Shown piece after piece: positions 30,689 through 39,813 of a stretch of DNA of 64,000 bases (its first letter is position 1; the number at the start of each line of letters is the position of its first letter). The translations under genes were made by a program, and so were the position numbers. The stretch is from NCBI GenBank assembly GCA_012841375.1, contig DUUV01000044.1, forward strand, positions 17,716 to 81,715, in the 5' to 3' direction. The notes below the pieces were generated by a model. The model worked only from the letters and a program-made list of their open reading frames with translations. It had not been told where the DNA came from and made no database searches. This stretch comes from Candidatus Fermentithermobacillaceae bacterium. GTDB taxonomy: Bacteria > Bacillota > Sulfobacillia > Fermentithermobacillales > Fermentithermobacillaceae.

Positions 30689-31348
30689 TCAGGCTGGACT
30701 ATTTCTGGACGGCGAAGACAATCTCCTTTCAAGGGAGCGCCACAATGTGAACACCTGTTCTTTCGTCTCTTCGGGCGTGCCGCTGTTGTCGATGACACGG
30801 TCCGCGCGCTTCTCTTTCTCTTCGAGAGGCATCTGTGAGTCGATCCTCGAGAACGCTTCCTCGGCGCTGTAACCTTCCCGCTTCATGAGGCGCTCGGCCT
30901 GTTGGTCGCGGGGAAGAGCGACAACCCACACTTCGTCGACTACGGCGTCGGCCCCGGCCTCCAGCAAGAGAGGCGCGTCTACAACGGCTACCGCCACCGG
31001 ACTTTTCCCGGGAGCCGACTGGGCAAGCTCCTTGAGGATCTCTTTGGTGCGCCCGATCACCCGGGGATGGATTATGGAGTCCAGGATGTGGCGAGATCGC
31101 TCAGAGGAAAACACAACCCGGCCCAGCTTGCGTCTGTCCAGTGTTCCATCGGGCAAGATGATATCGTCACCAAACGCCTCCTGAATCTCTCGAAGCGCTT
31201 CCGAGCCGGGAGACTGGAGTTCTCTTGTTATGGCGTCGGCGTCTATTATGGTCGCCCCCAGGCTGCGCAGGATCTCCGACACCGTGCTCTTGCCGGACGC
31301 TATTCCGCCGGTGAGACCTATCACGTATATGCCCGGCCATTTACACAT
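30689..31348 (-). CDS. coaE: Dephospho-CoA kinase
   Basis: A 219-residue P-loop kinase with GLTGGIASGKST, IIDADAITRELQ and VVDAPLLLEAGAD. It catalyses the last step of CoA synthesis. Its ATG at 31348 overlaps the polA stop by 8 bases, a common Bacillota pairing that implies coupled translation. The TTG one codon earlier is less likely. Confidence 0.95.
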   Translation of the reverse strand: MCKWPGIYVIGLTGGIASGKSTVSEILRSLGATIIDADAITRELQSPGSEALREIQEAFGDDIILPDGTLDRRKLGRVVFSSERSRHILDSIIHPRVIGRTKEILKELAQSAPGKSPVAVAVVDAPLLLEAGADAVVDEVWVVALPRDQQAERLMKREGYSAEEAFSRIDSQMPLEEKEKRADRVIDNSGTPEETKEQVFTLWRSLERRLSSPSRNSPA

Positions 31349-34300
31349 CAAACCAGCTCTTCCCCACGTCTATCTCCACCTTGAGCGGGACTTTCAGGTT
31401 GATGACGCCCTCCATCTCACACCTGACCAGTTCTTTCATGACAGCCTCTTCATCCGGAGGGATCTCGAAAATCAGCTCGTCGTGGACCTGCAATATGAGT
31501 CTCGACACCAGACCTTCTTCCTGGAGGCGCTTGTAGATGCGGACCATTGCCAGCTTGATGATGTCTGCGGCGCTGCCCTGAATGGGCGTGTTGATCGCCG
31601 TTCGCTCGGCAAAACCGCGTCTGGCCCGTATTCGTGAGTTGATCTCCGGAATGCCCCGCCGGCGCCCCAGAATGGTCGTCACGTAACCGTACTGGCGAGC
31701 GGTTTCGATTGACCGGTCCATGTACTCTCGGACCTTAGGATACCTGGCGAAGTATGCCTCGATGAATGTCCGCGCCTCGCTCATTGACACGCCCGTGTTG
31801 CGAGCCAGCCCGAAGTCTGAGATCCCGTAGATAATGCCGAAGTTGACCGCCTTCGCCTTGCTGCGGAGGTCATAGCCGACTTTCTCGACCGGGACTCCGA
31901 ATATCTCCGAGGCGGTCCTGGTATGGATGTCCTCTCCTCGCACGAACGCGTCGATCATGGTCGGGTCGCCCGACATGTGAGCCATTATCCTGAGCTCAAT
32001 CTGTGAGTAGTCGGACGATAGGAAGAGTCTCCCGTCCCCCGGGATGAAAATGCGCCGGAGTGACCTCCCCAAATCACCCCTCACCGGAATGTTCTGAAGG
32101 TTGGGCTCAGAGCTGGACAACCTCCCGGTGGCAGTCACCGTTTGATGGAAGGTGGAATGAATGCGCCCCGTGGTGGGATTTGTCACGTCCTCGAGAACAT
32201 CCAGGTAGGTCGACTTGAGCTTGGCGTATTGCCTGTATTCCAGTATCTTGGCCGGCAGCTCGTGCTCGAGGCTTAGCGCCTCCAGCACCTCGGCGTCGGT
32301 GGACCACCCGGTCTTCGTCTTCTTGGTTGGCTTGAGCCCGAGATTCTCAAACAATATTCGCGAAAGCTGTTTGGGCGAGCCGAGGTTAAACTTCTCCCCC
32401 GCCAAACCATAGATGGAGTCTTCCAGCACTCTGAGAGCGTCGGCGAAGCTCTCTCTGATGGACTCACCCAAAGCCAGATCTGGCCTTATGCCCGTGGCTT
32501 CCATGGCCGCCAAGACTTGAATAAGGGGAAACTCCACGTCATACGCCAGAGAGATAAGGCCGGCGTCCTCCAATTCAGCCCGACAGGTGTTCGCGATACG
32601 CAGACAAGCATGGGCTCCTTGAGCGAGATGAGACATTAGGGGGTCTTCGCCTTCACCGTGACTTGGCGCAGCCTGGCCCTGCCCGGATGCCTCTCGCCCC
32701 TGCCCGGATGCCTCTCGTCCCCGCCCGGATGCCTCTCGTCCCTGCCCGGACATAGCGGCGCGCTTGACGCCCTTGAGCTTGGGCAGTTCCTGCATCTCGA
32801 TGCCCGTGTATTTCCTCACCATATCCTCAAGCCGATAATTGGTCCTGGTGGGGTCGAGCAAGTAAGCCGCTATGAGCACATCGAAGAATGTCCCCCGAAG
32901 AGTTATCCCTCGCTTGAAACATAGCGTGAAAACCCACTTGAGGTCGAAACCGATCTTTGCGATACCTGGCTCCACCAATAGCGGTCCGAGATGTCTCCAG
33001 ACGGATTCCTCTGAAACACCTCGGGCCGACTGATGTCCGTCGCTCTCCGGCGCCTGGCCCGGGTCTCTTCGGTCTACGGGAGAGCCGGCTTTGTCAACCT
33101 TGATGGTCCCGAAGGACCTTCCGGACGACACTCCTATGGCTGCGGGGTATGCGAAGTCCCCGGTGATCTCCTCAACCAGGGCATATATCCCCAGCATGCC
33201 TGTGCTCATGACTTCGTCCGCGAAGGTCTTGAGGCGTCCTTCGCTGTCTATCACCAGAGCATCTTCCAGGCCAAAGGACCCTGCGTCGAGAAGAGGAAGC
33301 CCCCGGTCAGGAGCATCTCCTACCCCCCGGGAGGTCTTGTCTTCTTCTCTCTGGCGCGCCTCCGGCTCCATCATACCTAACGAAGCTTGGTGATGACCCG
33401 TTGACTCGTTAGGTTCATTAGCCGTTGAACCCGATGTCTCCGGCCGCCCGGCTTCCGTAGGAACCTCTGTCTTAGCCTTCCGTGGTGCAGGCGATCCCGT
33501 TTCCGGAGCGTCCGCCCTGAGCGCCGATAACCTCGGAATCAGGGAATGAAACTCCATCTTCGTGAAGAAAGGCCTGACTTCATCGAGATCCGGCGGACGC
33601 CAAACAAGCGTGTCTTCAAGGTCACAGGGGTCAAGTGGGACCGAGGTATCAATGGTGGCAAGCATCTTCGACAGAAACGCCATATCTTGACCGGCCAGCA
33701 ATAGGCCCTTCACTCTCGCGGGAGTGACGTCGTCAATCCGCTCGTATATGTTGTCCAGGCTATCAAAGCGCTGCAAGAGAACCGTGGCCGTCTTCTCGCC
33801 GATTCCCCTAACACCAGGTATGTTATCACTGGCGTCCCCACGCAACGCCTTATAGTCGCGCACTTGGTCGGGCCGGATCCCCATATCCGCCTTGACGGTA
33901 TCCGCGCTATACTCCTTGACCTGGGATATCCCCTTGACAGGCAAGATGGCTTCCACGTCGTCGTCAACCAGTTGAAGACAGTCGCGGTCGCCCGAGAGTA
34001 TCGTTACGGTCCCCCCGCACATCTTCCACTTGGACGCCAGCGTACCGATAATGTCGTCGGCCTCATACCCCTCCAGCTCAACGCGGGGCAGCCTCAGCAC
34101 ATCCAGGACTTGCTTGAGGACCGGTATCTGGGCCGAAAACTCAGGTGGAGCAGGTTTGCGTTGGGCCTTGTACTCGGCGTACTTGACATGCCGGAAAGTC
34201 GGGCCCGGCAGATCGAAGGCTATTGCCACATGGGAAGGTCGCTTTTCAGAAAGGAATCTGAAGAGCATGGAAAGGAATCCGAACACGGCTCCTGTCGGAG

Positions 34301-34388
34301 TCCCGTCGCTTGCGGTGAGCGGCGGAAGAGCATAAAAGGCCCTGTTTGCAAGGGAGTGGCCGTCAATAAGGAGAAGCCGCTTGTCCAC
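31341..34388 (-). CDS. polA: DNA polymerase I (5'-3' exonuclease active, 3'-5' exonuclease degenerate)
   Basis: About 1015 residues, long for the family (about 880-930). The 5'-3' exonuclease (about 1-285) keeps LLLIDGHSLANRAF, YEADDIIGTLA and GDASDNIPGVRGIGEKTA. A low-complexity linker (about 290-390) follows. The proofreading-like domain (about 390-590) lacks the catalytic acids: the usual DxE strand reads GIYALVEEI and the third motif is missing. It also carries a GREASGQ tandem repeat near 548-573. The polymerase domain is complete (DYSQIELR, RSKAKAVNFGIIYG, QVHDEL). GTG 34388 follows GGGG by 8 bases. It heads a long array with coaE overlapping its end. Confidence 0.95.
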   Translation of the reverse strand: MDKRLLLIDGHSLANRAFYALPPLTASDGTPTGAVFGFLSMLFRFLSEKRPSHVAIAFDLPGPTFRHVKYAEYKAQRKPAPPEFSAQIPVLKQVLDVLRLPRVELEGYEADDIIGTLASKWKMCGGTVTILSGDRDCLQLVDDDVEAILPVKGISQVKEYSADTVKADMGIRPDQVRDYKALRGDASDNIPGVRGIGEKTATVLLQRFDSLDNIYERIDDVTPARVKGLLLAGQDMAFLSKMLATIDTSVPLDPCDLEDTLVWRPPDLDEVRPFFTKMEFHSLIPRLSALRADAPETGSPAPRKAKTEVPTEAGRPETSGSTANEPNESTGHHQASLGMMEPEARQREEDKTSRGVGDAPDRGLPLLDAGSFGLEDALVIDSEGRLKTFADEVMSTGMLGIYALVEEITGDFAYPAAIGVSSGRSFGTIKVDKAGSPVDRRDPGQAPESDGHQSARGVSEESVWRHLGPLLVEPGIAKIGFDLKWVFTLCFKRGITLRGTFFDVLIAAYLLDPTRTNYRLEDMVRKYTGIEMQELPKLKGVKRAAMSGQGREASGRGREASGQGREASGQGQAAPSHGEGEDPLMSHLAQGAHACLRIANTCRAELEDAGLISLAYDVEFPLIQVLAAMEATGIRPDLALGESIRESFADALRVLEDSIYGLAGEKFNLGSPKQLSRILFENLGLKPTKKTKTGWSTDAEVLEALSLEHELPAKILEYRQYAKLKSTYLDVLEDVTNPTTGRIHSTFHQTVTATGRLSSSEPNLQNIPVRGDLGRSLRRIFIPGDGRLFLSSDYSQIELRIMAHMSGDPTMIDAFVRGEDIHTRTASEIFGVPVEKVGYDLRSKAKAVNFGIIYGISDFGLARNTGVSMSEARTFIEAYFARYPKVREYMDRSIETARQYGYVTTILGRRRGIPEINSRIRARRGFAERTAINTPIQGSAADIIKLAMVRIYKRLQEEGLVSRLILQVHDELIFEIPPDEEAVMKELVRCEMEGVINLKVPLKVEIDVGKSWFDV
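32679..32752. repeat. 21-bp tandem repeats within polA (7-residue units)
   Basis: Three near-identical 21-base units and a partial fourth (core GCCCGGATGCCTCTCG on the plus strand) encode SGQGREA-like heptads in frame on the minus strand. Units differ by one or two bases. The repeat lies in a loop of the inactive 3'-5' exonuclease-like domain. Confidence 0.9.
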
Positions 34389-34443
34389 CAGCGTCACCCC
34401 ATATCACGCTTCTAAACAGTATCTTCCGGATCTCTTGTCCTTC

Positions 34444-34473
34444 AGTATAGGTGTTCGGCGCGAGCCTTGGCAA
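34444..34473 (-). promoter_or_regulatory. Promoter of the polA array
   Basis: Minus-strand -35 TTGCCA (34473-34468), 18-base spacer, -10 TATACT (34449-34444), about 55 bases before the polA start and after the tmRNA terminator. Confidence 0.65.
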
Positions 34474-34497
34474 TTCGGGAAGGGGCGTTGGCTCTCC

Positions 34498-34537
34498 ACA
34501 AAAGATCGATGCCATGCGGCCTTGACCGGATGGCATC
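34498..34537 (-). terminator. Terminator after tmRNA
   Basis: Minus-strand stem GATGCCAT / ATGGCATC with an inner CCGG/GGCC pairing, followed by GATCTTTTG. It starts 19 bases past the tmRNA 3' end. Confidence 0.75.
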
Positions 34538-34555
34538 TGTAATTATCTAGGATTT

Positions 34556-34902
34556 TGGTGGAGGCGGAGGGAATCGCACCCTCGTCCGTAAATAACCCGG
34601 CTTCAGTCTCTACGAGCGTAGCTCCGGATTTCATCTCGCAGGCCGCGGCGCCCCGGAGCGGGCTTCGCTGTCCGCCAGTCCGGAATTGGCTTCCCTACAG
34701 GGTCCCGGGCGTCCCCCCTAAGGTATCTCTCCTAAGTGACGGCGACTCGGAGATAGGAGAGAAGTCTCCCCGGTCACCGGGCAGCCTATTTAGGCTGCCA
34801 GTGCGTAACTGTTGTTGGCAGTTATTTGTTTGCCGTTTGGTGGGTACGGCACCCATGCTCGCTGCTCAAACCCGACTACCTACGTCGAACCTGGTCGCCC
34901 CC
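34556..34902 (-). ncRNA. ssrA: tmRNA (transfer-messenger RNA)
   Basis: About 347 nt, one-piece form. The 5' GGGGGCG pairs with the 3' CGCCTCC, followed by A-CCA encoded in the gene. The 3' part has the T-arm-like GAGGGTGCGATTCCCTC. After the 5' ATAACT leader the reading frame at 34819-34790 is GCC AAC AAC AGT TAC GCA CTG GCA GCC TAA, giving the degradation tag ANNSYALAA. It rescues ribosomes stalled on broken mRNA together with SmpB, encoded 2 kb away (36943). The gene has its own promoter and terminator. Confidence 0.96.
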
Positions 34903-34912
34903 ATGGACTTCT

Positions 34913-34941
34913 ATGATAGCAGGTTTGGGGGGTAGCCACAA
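34913..34941 (-). promoter_or_regulatory. Promoter of ssrA
   Basis: Minus-strand -35 TTGTGG (34941-34936), exactly 17 bases, -10 TATCAT (34918-34913), ending 10 bases before the mature tmRNA 5' end. Confidence 0.7.
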
Positions 34942-35072
34942 CTCTATGAACCGGTTGGCGCGGGCGGCGCGGGCGTTCGGCCGATGGTACATTCTGTGCC
35001 GGACGAGAGCCGCCACTGGGGGGGCGGACGTTTTGTGTAGGTCGGGATGACCATCGGAAAATTCGAGCTCTT

Positions 35073-35097
35073 GCGCGTGCCATACTTCGGCACGCGC
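35073..35097. repeat. GC-rich inverted repeat between ssrA and the lipoprotein gene
   Basis: GCGCGTGCC and GGCACGCGC form a 9-bp perfect stem with a 7-base loop. It is 66 bases before the lipoprotein start, with no clear T-tract on either strand. It may be a terminator, an operator or an mRNA 5' structure. Confidence 0.5.
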
Positions 35098-35162
35098 CGA
35101 GAAAGACCCAGGAACCGCAGCCGCAGATAGGACGTCCTATCCTAAGAAAGGTGGTTACCCTA

Positions 35163-36800
35163 GTGCGCGCAGACTTATCGTTCAAACCGATCCTCCGGAC
35201 AAGACCGATCATTCGGATAACCCTACTTCTTGTTTGCGTGGCCATGGTTCTATCCCAGCTATCGGGATGCGCGAAACCAGAGCCAAAGACGGTCGCGACT
35301 CTCGACCCGGTCGAAATCCGAACGCTCTCCTTCATAGGCAGGCTGGATACCAGATCGGAGGACCGCTGCATTTCGCCTGACGGCAAGTATCTGTTGGCAG
35401 CCGTTCTAGGGGAGAAAACCGACCGGATGGTGGCGATCCCCCTCGGCAGCGACGACGCCCTCTCGCCGGACAAAGCCTCCTCAAGCAAAGTCTCTGGAGA
35501 CGAAGCCTCTCCAGATGAGGTATCTACCGGCGAGGTGTTGTCGGACGCGATCACGTTGTACGAAGCGGATACGTCCTGGACTCACCACAACCTGGTCCAG
35601 TGGTTCCCCCTCGGCTGGACGTTGGATTCCGAGTGCGTGTTCGCCATCCACGGCTGGCAGGCCCATGGACCCCACAAGGGTAAGAGGGGCACGGCCATCT
35701 ACACGGCTGACATCGAAAGTGGAAACGCTACACTCATCTCCTATGTTGACGTACCCGAACAAGGACAGATCATTGAAGAAGCCGTGCTGGCGGAAGACGG
35801 CAAGGTATACGTTCGGATATCCGGGCAGTTCCTGGAGTATGACCTCGAGTCTAGGACTCACCGCTTGGTTCGCGACGATCTCCCCTCCTACTACGGCATT
35901 TCAGTAGTCACCATGTCGCCCAAGGGTGACCAGATTGTGTACAGCGTGTACGGCGAAGACAAGAGCGGCGTCTACATCTTTGATGTGGCTTCGGGGGCCG
36001 AGAAGCCCTTGGTCGAGACGGGAAAGTCTCTGAGCTTCTATCCGAGCTGGTCTCCAGATGGTGAGTACATCTCGATGTACACGGTTCACCGGGTGGATGA
36101 CGCTTCGGCCAGCGGTGTTGCCCGTTACGATATGGTCTACGGAGAAGACGGCCCGAGACCCTCCGCTCAGGAGATCACAATCGTGGATCCCCAAGGAACC
36201 GTCGTGAGGAGCATCTCAATGGAGGGCCAGTACCTGTCACACGCCTATTGGCTTGCGGACGGCGGGTCCTTGGTGTTCGTGTCCGGCCCTGTCGCGTTCG
36301 GCAAGTGGGGCGAGGTCCTCTCGGCTGAGTATGAGGCCGTGTGGATAGCGGACGTTGCCGGAGACAGCGCGCCGGTGAAGGTCGCGGACCTCGCATCCAT
36401 AGAGGCAGAGACCGGCAAACTCACGCCCTTTGTGTACCCTGTCGCGTCATTGCCGGAAGGAGCCGGAGCACTCTTGACCGTCGTAGGAGCTAAGGGGCCC
36501 TCAGTCTGGCTGGTCTCGCCTGCCGCTCCCCCCTCCAAGGTCGCCGATGGCCAGTGGCAGACTTCCAGGCTAACCCCGGTTTACATCGACAGTGTGGTAG
36601 GAATCATATCGGACGGCATCGAGAGCAGTGTCTATCTTGTGGGTCACAACGGAGCCACCCGCCTCGGGGACGCAACTCCCGCGATGACGAGCATCGTTGC
36701 TTACTCCGATGACCTTTTGGTCACTTCGAGCTACGACTTCGGTGAGAACAGGACCGAAGCCAATGTGTACAGGATGGTCAGCGAAAAGACCGTCGAGTGA
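35163..36800 (+). CDS. Predicted lipoprotein with TolB/WD40-like beta-propeller
   Basis: About 545 residues from GTG 35163, 8 bases after AAAGGTGG. A signal peptide with a lipobox LSGC (Cys near residue 36) marks it for Lgt. An acidic Ser/Asp/Glu stretch (about 100-127; DKASSSKVSGDEASPDEVS) is followed by a beta-propeller with repeated SPDGKYLL, SPKGDQIVYSV, SWSPDGEYISM and LADGGSLVFVSG blades. Such proteins bind ligands or partners outside the membrane. No catalytic motif is seen. It is convergent with smpB, with a 142-base gap holding short repeats. Confidence 0.75.
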   Translation: MRADLSFKPILRTRPIIRITLLLVCVAMVLSQLSGCAKPEPKTVATLDPVEIRTLSFIGRLDTRSEDRCISPDGKYLLAAVLGEKTDRMVAIPLGSDDALSPDKASSSKVSGDEASPDEVSTGEVLSDAITLYEADTSWTHHNLVQWFPLGWTLDSECVFAIHGWQAHGPHKGKRGTAIYTADIESGNATLISYVDVPEQGQIIEEAVLAEDGKVYVRISGQFLEYDLESRTHRLVRDDLPSYYGISVVTMSPKGDQIVYSVYGEDKSGVYIFDVASGAEKPLVETGKSLSFYPSWSPDGEYISMYTVHRVDDASASGVARYDMVYGEDGPRPSAQEITIVDPQGTVVRSISMEGQYLSHAYWLADGGSLVFVSGPVAFGKWGEVLSAEYEAVWIADVAGDSAPVKVADLASIEAETGKLTPFVYPVASLPEGAGALLTVVGAKGPSVWLVSPAAPPSKVADGQWQTSRLTPVYIDSVVGIISDGIESSVYLVGHNGATRLGDATPAMTSIVAYSDDLLVTSSYDFGENRTEANVYRMVSEKTVE

Positions 36801-36911
36801 AGGCTAACCGCGCGGGAACCGCCGCAGCTATTAGGGCTTTGGGTCGCGGCTCTCGGGTTTTCCATCGTTACATGGGGCAATCCAACTCGGAAGGACTACA
36901 AGGCCATTCCC

Positions 36912-36962
36912 TCTGGGTACTCCTTATGGCTACTCCCTCTGGCTATTCCTTCTGCCTCTCGC
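36912..36962. repeat. Degenerate 13-bp tandem repeats at the end of smpB
   Basis: The plus strand shows repeated CCCTCTGGCTATTCC-like units (CCCTCTGGGTACTCC, TTATGGCTACTCC, CTCTGGCTATTCC) running from the gap into the last smpB codons. About four imperfect copies. Origin unclear; a slippage-type repeat is likely. Confidence 0.55.
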
Positions 36963-37413
36963 GGACCTTCCTGTCGATGTCGCGCCGGATATCTCGTTCG
37001 CGGATGGCTTCCCGCTTGTTGTAGGTCTTCCGCCCTTTCGCCAGGGCCAGCTCGACTTTGGCCTTGCCGTCGCGGAAGTAGAGACTAAGCGGCACAAGCG
37101 TGTACCCGCGTTCGGCGACCTTGGAGGCCAGCTTGCGGATCTCGCGTTTGTGCAGGAGAAGCCTCCTGGGCCTCAAAGGGTCATGGTTGAAACGGGACGC
37201 CGGCTCGTATTGAGCTATGTGGGCATTCTGCAGGAAGACTTCGCCCCCGGAGACCTCGGCGTATGCATCGCTCAACCCGGCCCTTCCCTGCCGGAGGGAC
37301 TTGACTTCGGTCCCGATAAGGGCAATGCCGGCCTCGATCACGTCCTCGATAAAGTAGTCGTGGCGGGCCCTCCGGTTCTGGGCGATTATCTTCACACCGC
37401 TAGACTTATCCAC
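36943..37413 (-). CDS. smpB: SsrA-binding protein SmpB
   Basis: A 156-residue OB-fold protein. Features: KIIAQNRRARHDYFIED, EAGIALIGTEVKSLRQG, NAHIAQYEPASRFNHDPLRPRRLLLHK and a Lys/Arg-rich tail DIRRDIDRKVRERQ. It binds tmRNA and places it in the A site of stalled ribosomes. GTG start with GAGGAG about 10 bases upstream. Its partner RNA gene is at 34556-34902. Confidence 0.96.
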   Translation of the reverse strand: MDKSSGVKIIAQNRRARHDYFIEDVIEAGIALIGTEVKSLRQGRAGLSDAYAEVSGGEVFLQNAHIAQYEPASRFNHDPLRPRRLLLHKREIRKLASKVAERGYTLVPLSLYFRDGKAKVELALAKGRKTYNKREAIRERDIRRDIDRKVRERQKE

Positions 37414-37483
37414 CCTTCAACGTCTCCTCTACATCTCTCGGCCTACCCAACACCCGGATCTCGCCCGCCTTGCTGAGGAACAC

Positions 37484-38035
37484 TCACAATCCCAGTTCTT
37501 TGTGTATTCCCTGCATGGCCTCGACACCGAGGGCGACGAAACGGTCCAAACTCATACCGAAGTCCGAACAAGCCCTGATGATATCACGGTTGGCGCCCTT
37601 TGCGAATGACTTCTCCTTCATCCTGTTGATGACAAAGCCGGCGTCGATGGCCGAAAGCTTCTTCTGGGGAGATATGAGGGCAGAAGCCACTATCAACCCC
37701 GTGAGCGGGTCCGCTGAGTACAGGACTTTTGCCATCAGCGTCTCCCGGGGGAAACCGTGAAACTCGTTGTGAGCCTTGACGGCGTCTACGATTTCAGAGT
37801 CAAACCCGAATTCTTCGGCTATCTTACCCGAGATGATGCTGTGGCGCTCCGGATCATCCTTTGTCTCTTCATAATCGATATCATGAAGAAGCCCTGCGGC
37901 TCCCCACCTGTCCTCGTCCTCGCCCATCTCGCGGGCGATCCTTCTCATGACGGCTTCCACGGCCAAAATGTGCTTGAAGAGGTTCTTTGTCTTTATCCTC
38001 TTTTGGACTTCCGCTACGATCTCATCACGCTGCAT
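37484..38035 (-). CDS. HD domain phosphohydrolase (HDIG family)
   Basis: About 183 residues. HD motif LLHDIDYEETKDDPERHS with a preceding His (NLFKHILAVEAVMR) gives the metal ligands; later KAHNEFHGFP and LYSADPLTGL. These small HD proteins are predicted phosphohydrolases; the substrate is unknown. ATG 38035 or TTG 38038 both follow GAGGTG. It lies 70 bases upstream of smpB on the same strand. Confidence 0.85.
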   Translation of the reverse strand: MQRDEIVAEVQKRIKTKNLFKHILAVEAVMRRIAREMGEDEDRWGAAGLLHDIDYEETKDDPERHSIISGKIAEEFGFDSEIVDAVKAHNEFHGFPRETLMAKVLYSADPLTGLIVASALISPQKKLSAIDAGFVINRMKEKSFAKGANRDIIRACSDFGMSLDRFVALGVEAMQGIHKELGL

Positions 38036-38134
38036 CAAACGGACTCACCTCGAGTGGATTAGTTCCTGCACCTGGCAACGGCGCTTGCCGCAATTCTACC
38101 TTAATCAGGCAGCGGATGCCATAAAGGGAGTGTG

Positions 38135-38174
38135 GAAGAATGATAAACCTCGCCTGCCCGCGCGGGCGGCGAGG
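38135..38174 (-). terminator. Terminator of the glycolytic operon (after secG)
   Basis: Minus-strand GC-rich hairpin CCTCGCC-GCCCGC / GCGGGC-GGCGAGG followed by TTTATCATTCTTCC, starting 37 bases past the secG stop. Confidence 0.85.
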
Positions 38175-38210
38175 TATCATATGCGTTCCCCAGGGGTCCC
38201 CTAAGTCGGG

Positions 38211-38450
38211 CTACCTTCGCAAGATCGCCAGGGAGACCGAGGTGATCATGAAGGCGATGGCAAGATAGACGGTGAGCTTCGCAAGCAAGTCTTCCCAGCC
38301 TTTTCGCCTGCGCCCGAGGAGGGACTCGGCGTTGCCGCCTCCCATGATACCCATCCCAGCGCTTCTATTGGGCTGCAGTATCACTACCACTATCAGGCCG
38401 ATGGATATCAGCCATTGAAAAGCCCTAAGGACGTTCAGCAAACCTTTCAC
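38211..38450 (-). CDS. secG: Preprotein translocase subunit SecG
   Basis: A 79-residue protein with two membrane helices (FQWLISIGLIVVVILQP and LTVYLAIAFMITSVSLAIL) and the family loop NRSAGMGIMGGGNAESLLGRR. Accessory part of the SecYEG protein-export channel. GTG start close to GGAAAGG; a TTG three codons on is possible. It is the last gene of the glycolytic operon, as often seen in Bacillota. Confidence 0.93.
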   Translation of the reverse strand: MKGLLNVLRAFQWLISIGLIVVVILQPNRSAGMGIMGGGNAESLLGRRRKGWEDLLAKLTVYLAIAFMITSVSLAILRR

Positions 38451-38506
38451 CCTTTCCGAACACAGGGTCGCGCGCTCGTAATGCCAATTCTAGCACTGGG
38501 AGAAGA

Positions 38507-39787
38507 CTAGAGTCTACCCGCAATCACGATCCGGCTGCCGTATTCCGCCGTAGAGCCCAGTTCCTCTTCGATCCTGAGGAGCCGGTTGTACTTGGCGACC
38601 CTCTCACTCCGGGCAGGAGCGCCGGCTTTAATCTGCCCTGAGTTCGTCGCTACCGACAAGTCCGCCACGAAGGAATCCTCGGTCTCTCCCGAACGATGAG
38701 AGACCAAGCACCTGTAGGCTGCCCTCCCGGCAGTCTCCATGGTCTCCAGAGTCTCTGTGATCGACCCAACTTGGTTGACTTTGACAAGGACAGAGTTCGC
38801 CGCCCCCACGGTAATGCCTTTCTCGACCCGGTCCTTTCTCGTGACGAACAAGTCGTCTCCTATGATCTGTATCTTGCTGCCCAGAGTTTTGGTCAGTAGG
38901 ACCCAGCCTTCCCAGTCGTCTTCCGCCAAACCATCCTCGATGGAGACTATGGGATACGCCTTTACCCAAGAAGCGTATTTCTCTACCATAGCCGCGGAAT
39001 CTCCCGCCCAGTCCTCGCTCTCCAGGACGTACTTCCCGTCCTTGTAGAACTCGGATGCTGCAGCGTCTATGGCGAGGTGGCAATCCCTTCCGGGTTCATA
39101 CCCGGCCTTCTTGATGGCAAGGGTCAAAAGCTCAAGGGCCTCCTCGTTGGATTTGAGATCGGGAGCGAAGCCCCCTTCGTCGCCTATGGACGTGGATAAC
39201 CCTTTCGACTTGAGCAAGGACTTGAGGACCTGGTACACCTCGGCGGCCATCTTGAGCGCCAGAGAGTAGGTCTTCGCTCCCGCCGGGACCAGCATGAACT
39301 CTTGGATGTCCACGTTGTTGTCGGCGTGCTTCCCGCCGTTTAGGACATTCATGAACGGGACGGGAAGGGTCCTCGCCCCGATTCCGCCCAGGTACCGGTA
39401 GAGGGGCAGTCCCGCAGACTCTGCCGCGGCCATAGCGACCGCCATGGAGACGCTCAAAATGGCGTTGGCGCCCAGCTTGGACTTGTTGGACGTGCCGTCC
39501 AACTCAATCATGAGCTTGTCTACGGCAGCCTGGTCCAGGGCCTCCATTCCGATTACCTCGGGTGCGATTACCTCCATTACGTTTGATACTGCCTTGGTGA
39601 CGGCCTTGCCACCGAAAGCCTTTCCCCCATCCCTCAGTTCAAGGGCTTCGTGGGTCCCCGTCGACGCACCGGAAGGAACCATCCCCCGGCCGAACGAGCC
39701 GTCGCTCAGTACGCAGTCCGTCTCAATAGTCGGGTTCCCACGTGAATCCAATATTTGCCTGGCTTTGAGGTCGATGATTTCAGGCAC
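38507..39787 (-). CDS. eno: Enolase
   Basis: A 426-residue enolase converting 2-phosphoglycerate to phosphoenolpyruvate. Visible: [66 protein letters not shown] and [17 protein letters not shown] with Mg and catalytic residues. GTG start with AAAGGA upstream. Fifth gene of the gap-pgk-tpiA-gpmI-eno-secG operon; its product feeds PpdK encoded 12 kb away. Confidence 0.97.
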   Translation of the reverse strand: MPEIIDLKARQILDSRGNPTIETDCVLSDGSFGRGMVPSGASTGTHEALELRDGGKAFGGKAVTKAVSNVMEVIAPEVIGMEALDQAAVDKLMIELDGTSNKSKLGANAILSVSMAVAMAAAESAGLPLYRYLGGIGARTLPVPFMNVLNGGKHADNNVDIQEFMLVPAGAKTYSLALKMAAEVYQVLKSLLKSKGLSTSIGDEGGFAPDLKSNEEALELLTLAIKKAGYEPGRDCHLAIDAAASEFYKDGKYVLESEDWAGDSAAMVEKYASWVKAYPIVSIEDGLAEDDWEGWVLLTKTLGSKIQIIGDDLFVTRKDRVEKGITVGAANSVLVKVNQVGSITETLETMETAGRAAYRCLVSHRSGETEDSFVADLSVATNSGQIKAGAPARSERVAKYNRLLRIEEELGSTAEYGSRIVIAGRL

Positions 39788-39813
39788 TCTCGCATCGTCC
39801 TTTCTCTGGAACT

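Noticed and set aside
32679..32752. Could the 21-bp repeats be a CRISPR array?
   Set aside because: Units are directly adjacent with no spacers, in frame inside polA.
34404..34634. Short frames within and beside the tmRNA
   Set aside because: The region is ssrA by its paired ends, CCA and tag frame; no protein is needed.
35073..35097. Terminator for ssrA-side or lipoprotein-side transcription
   Set aside because: No T-tract follows on either strand, so it is listed only as an inverted repeat.
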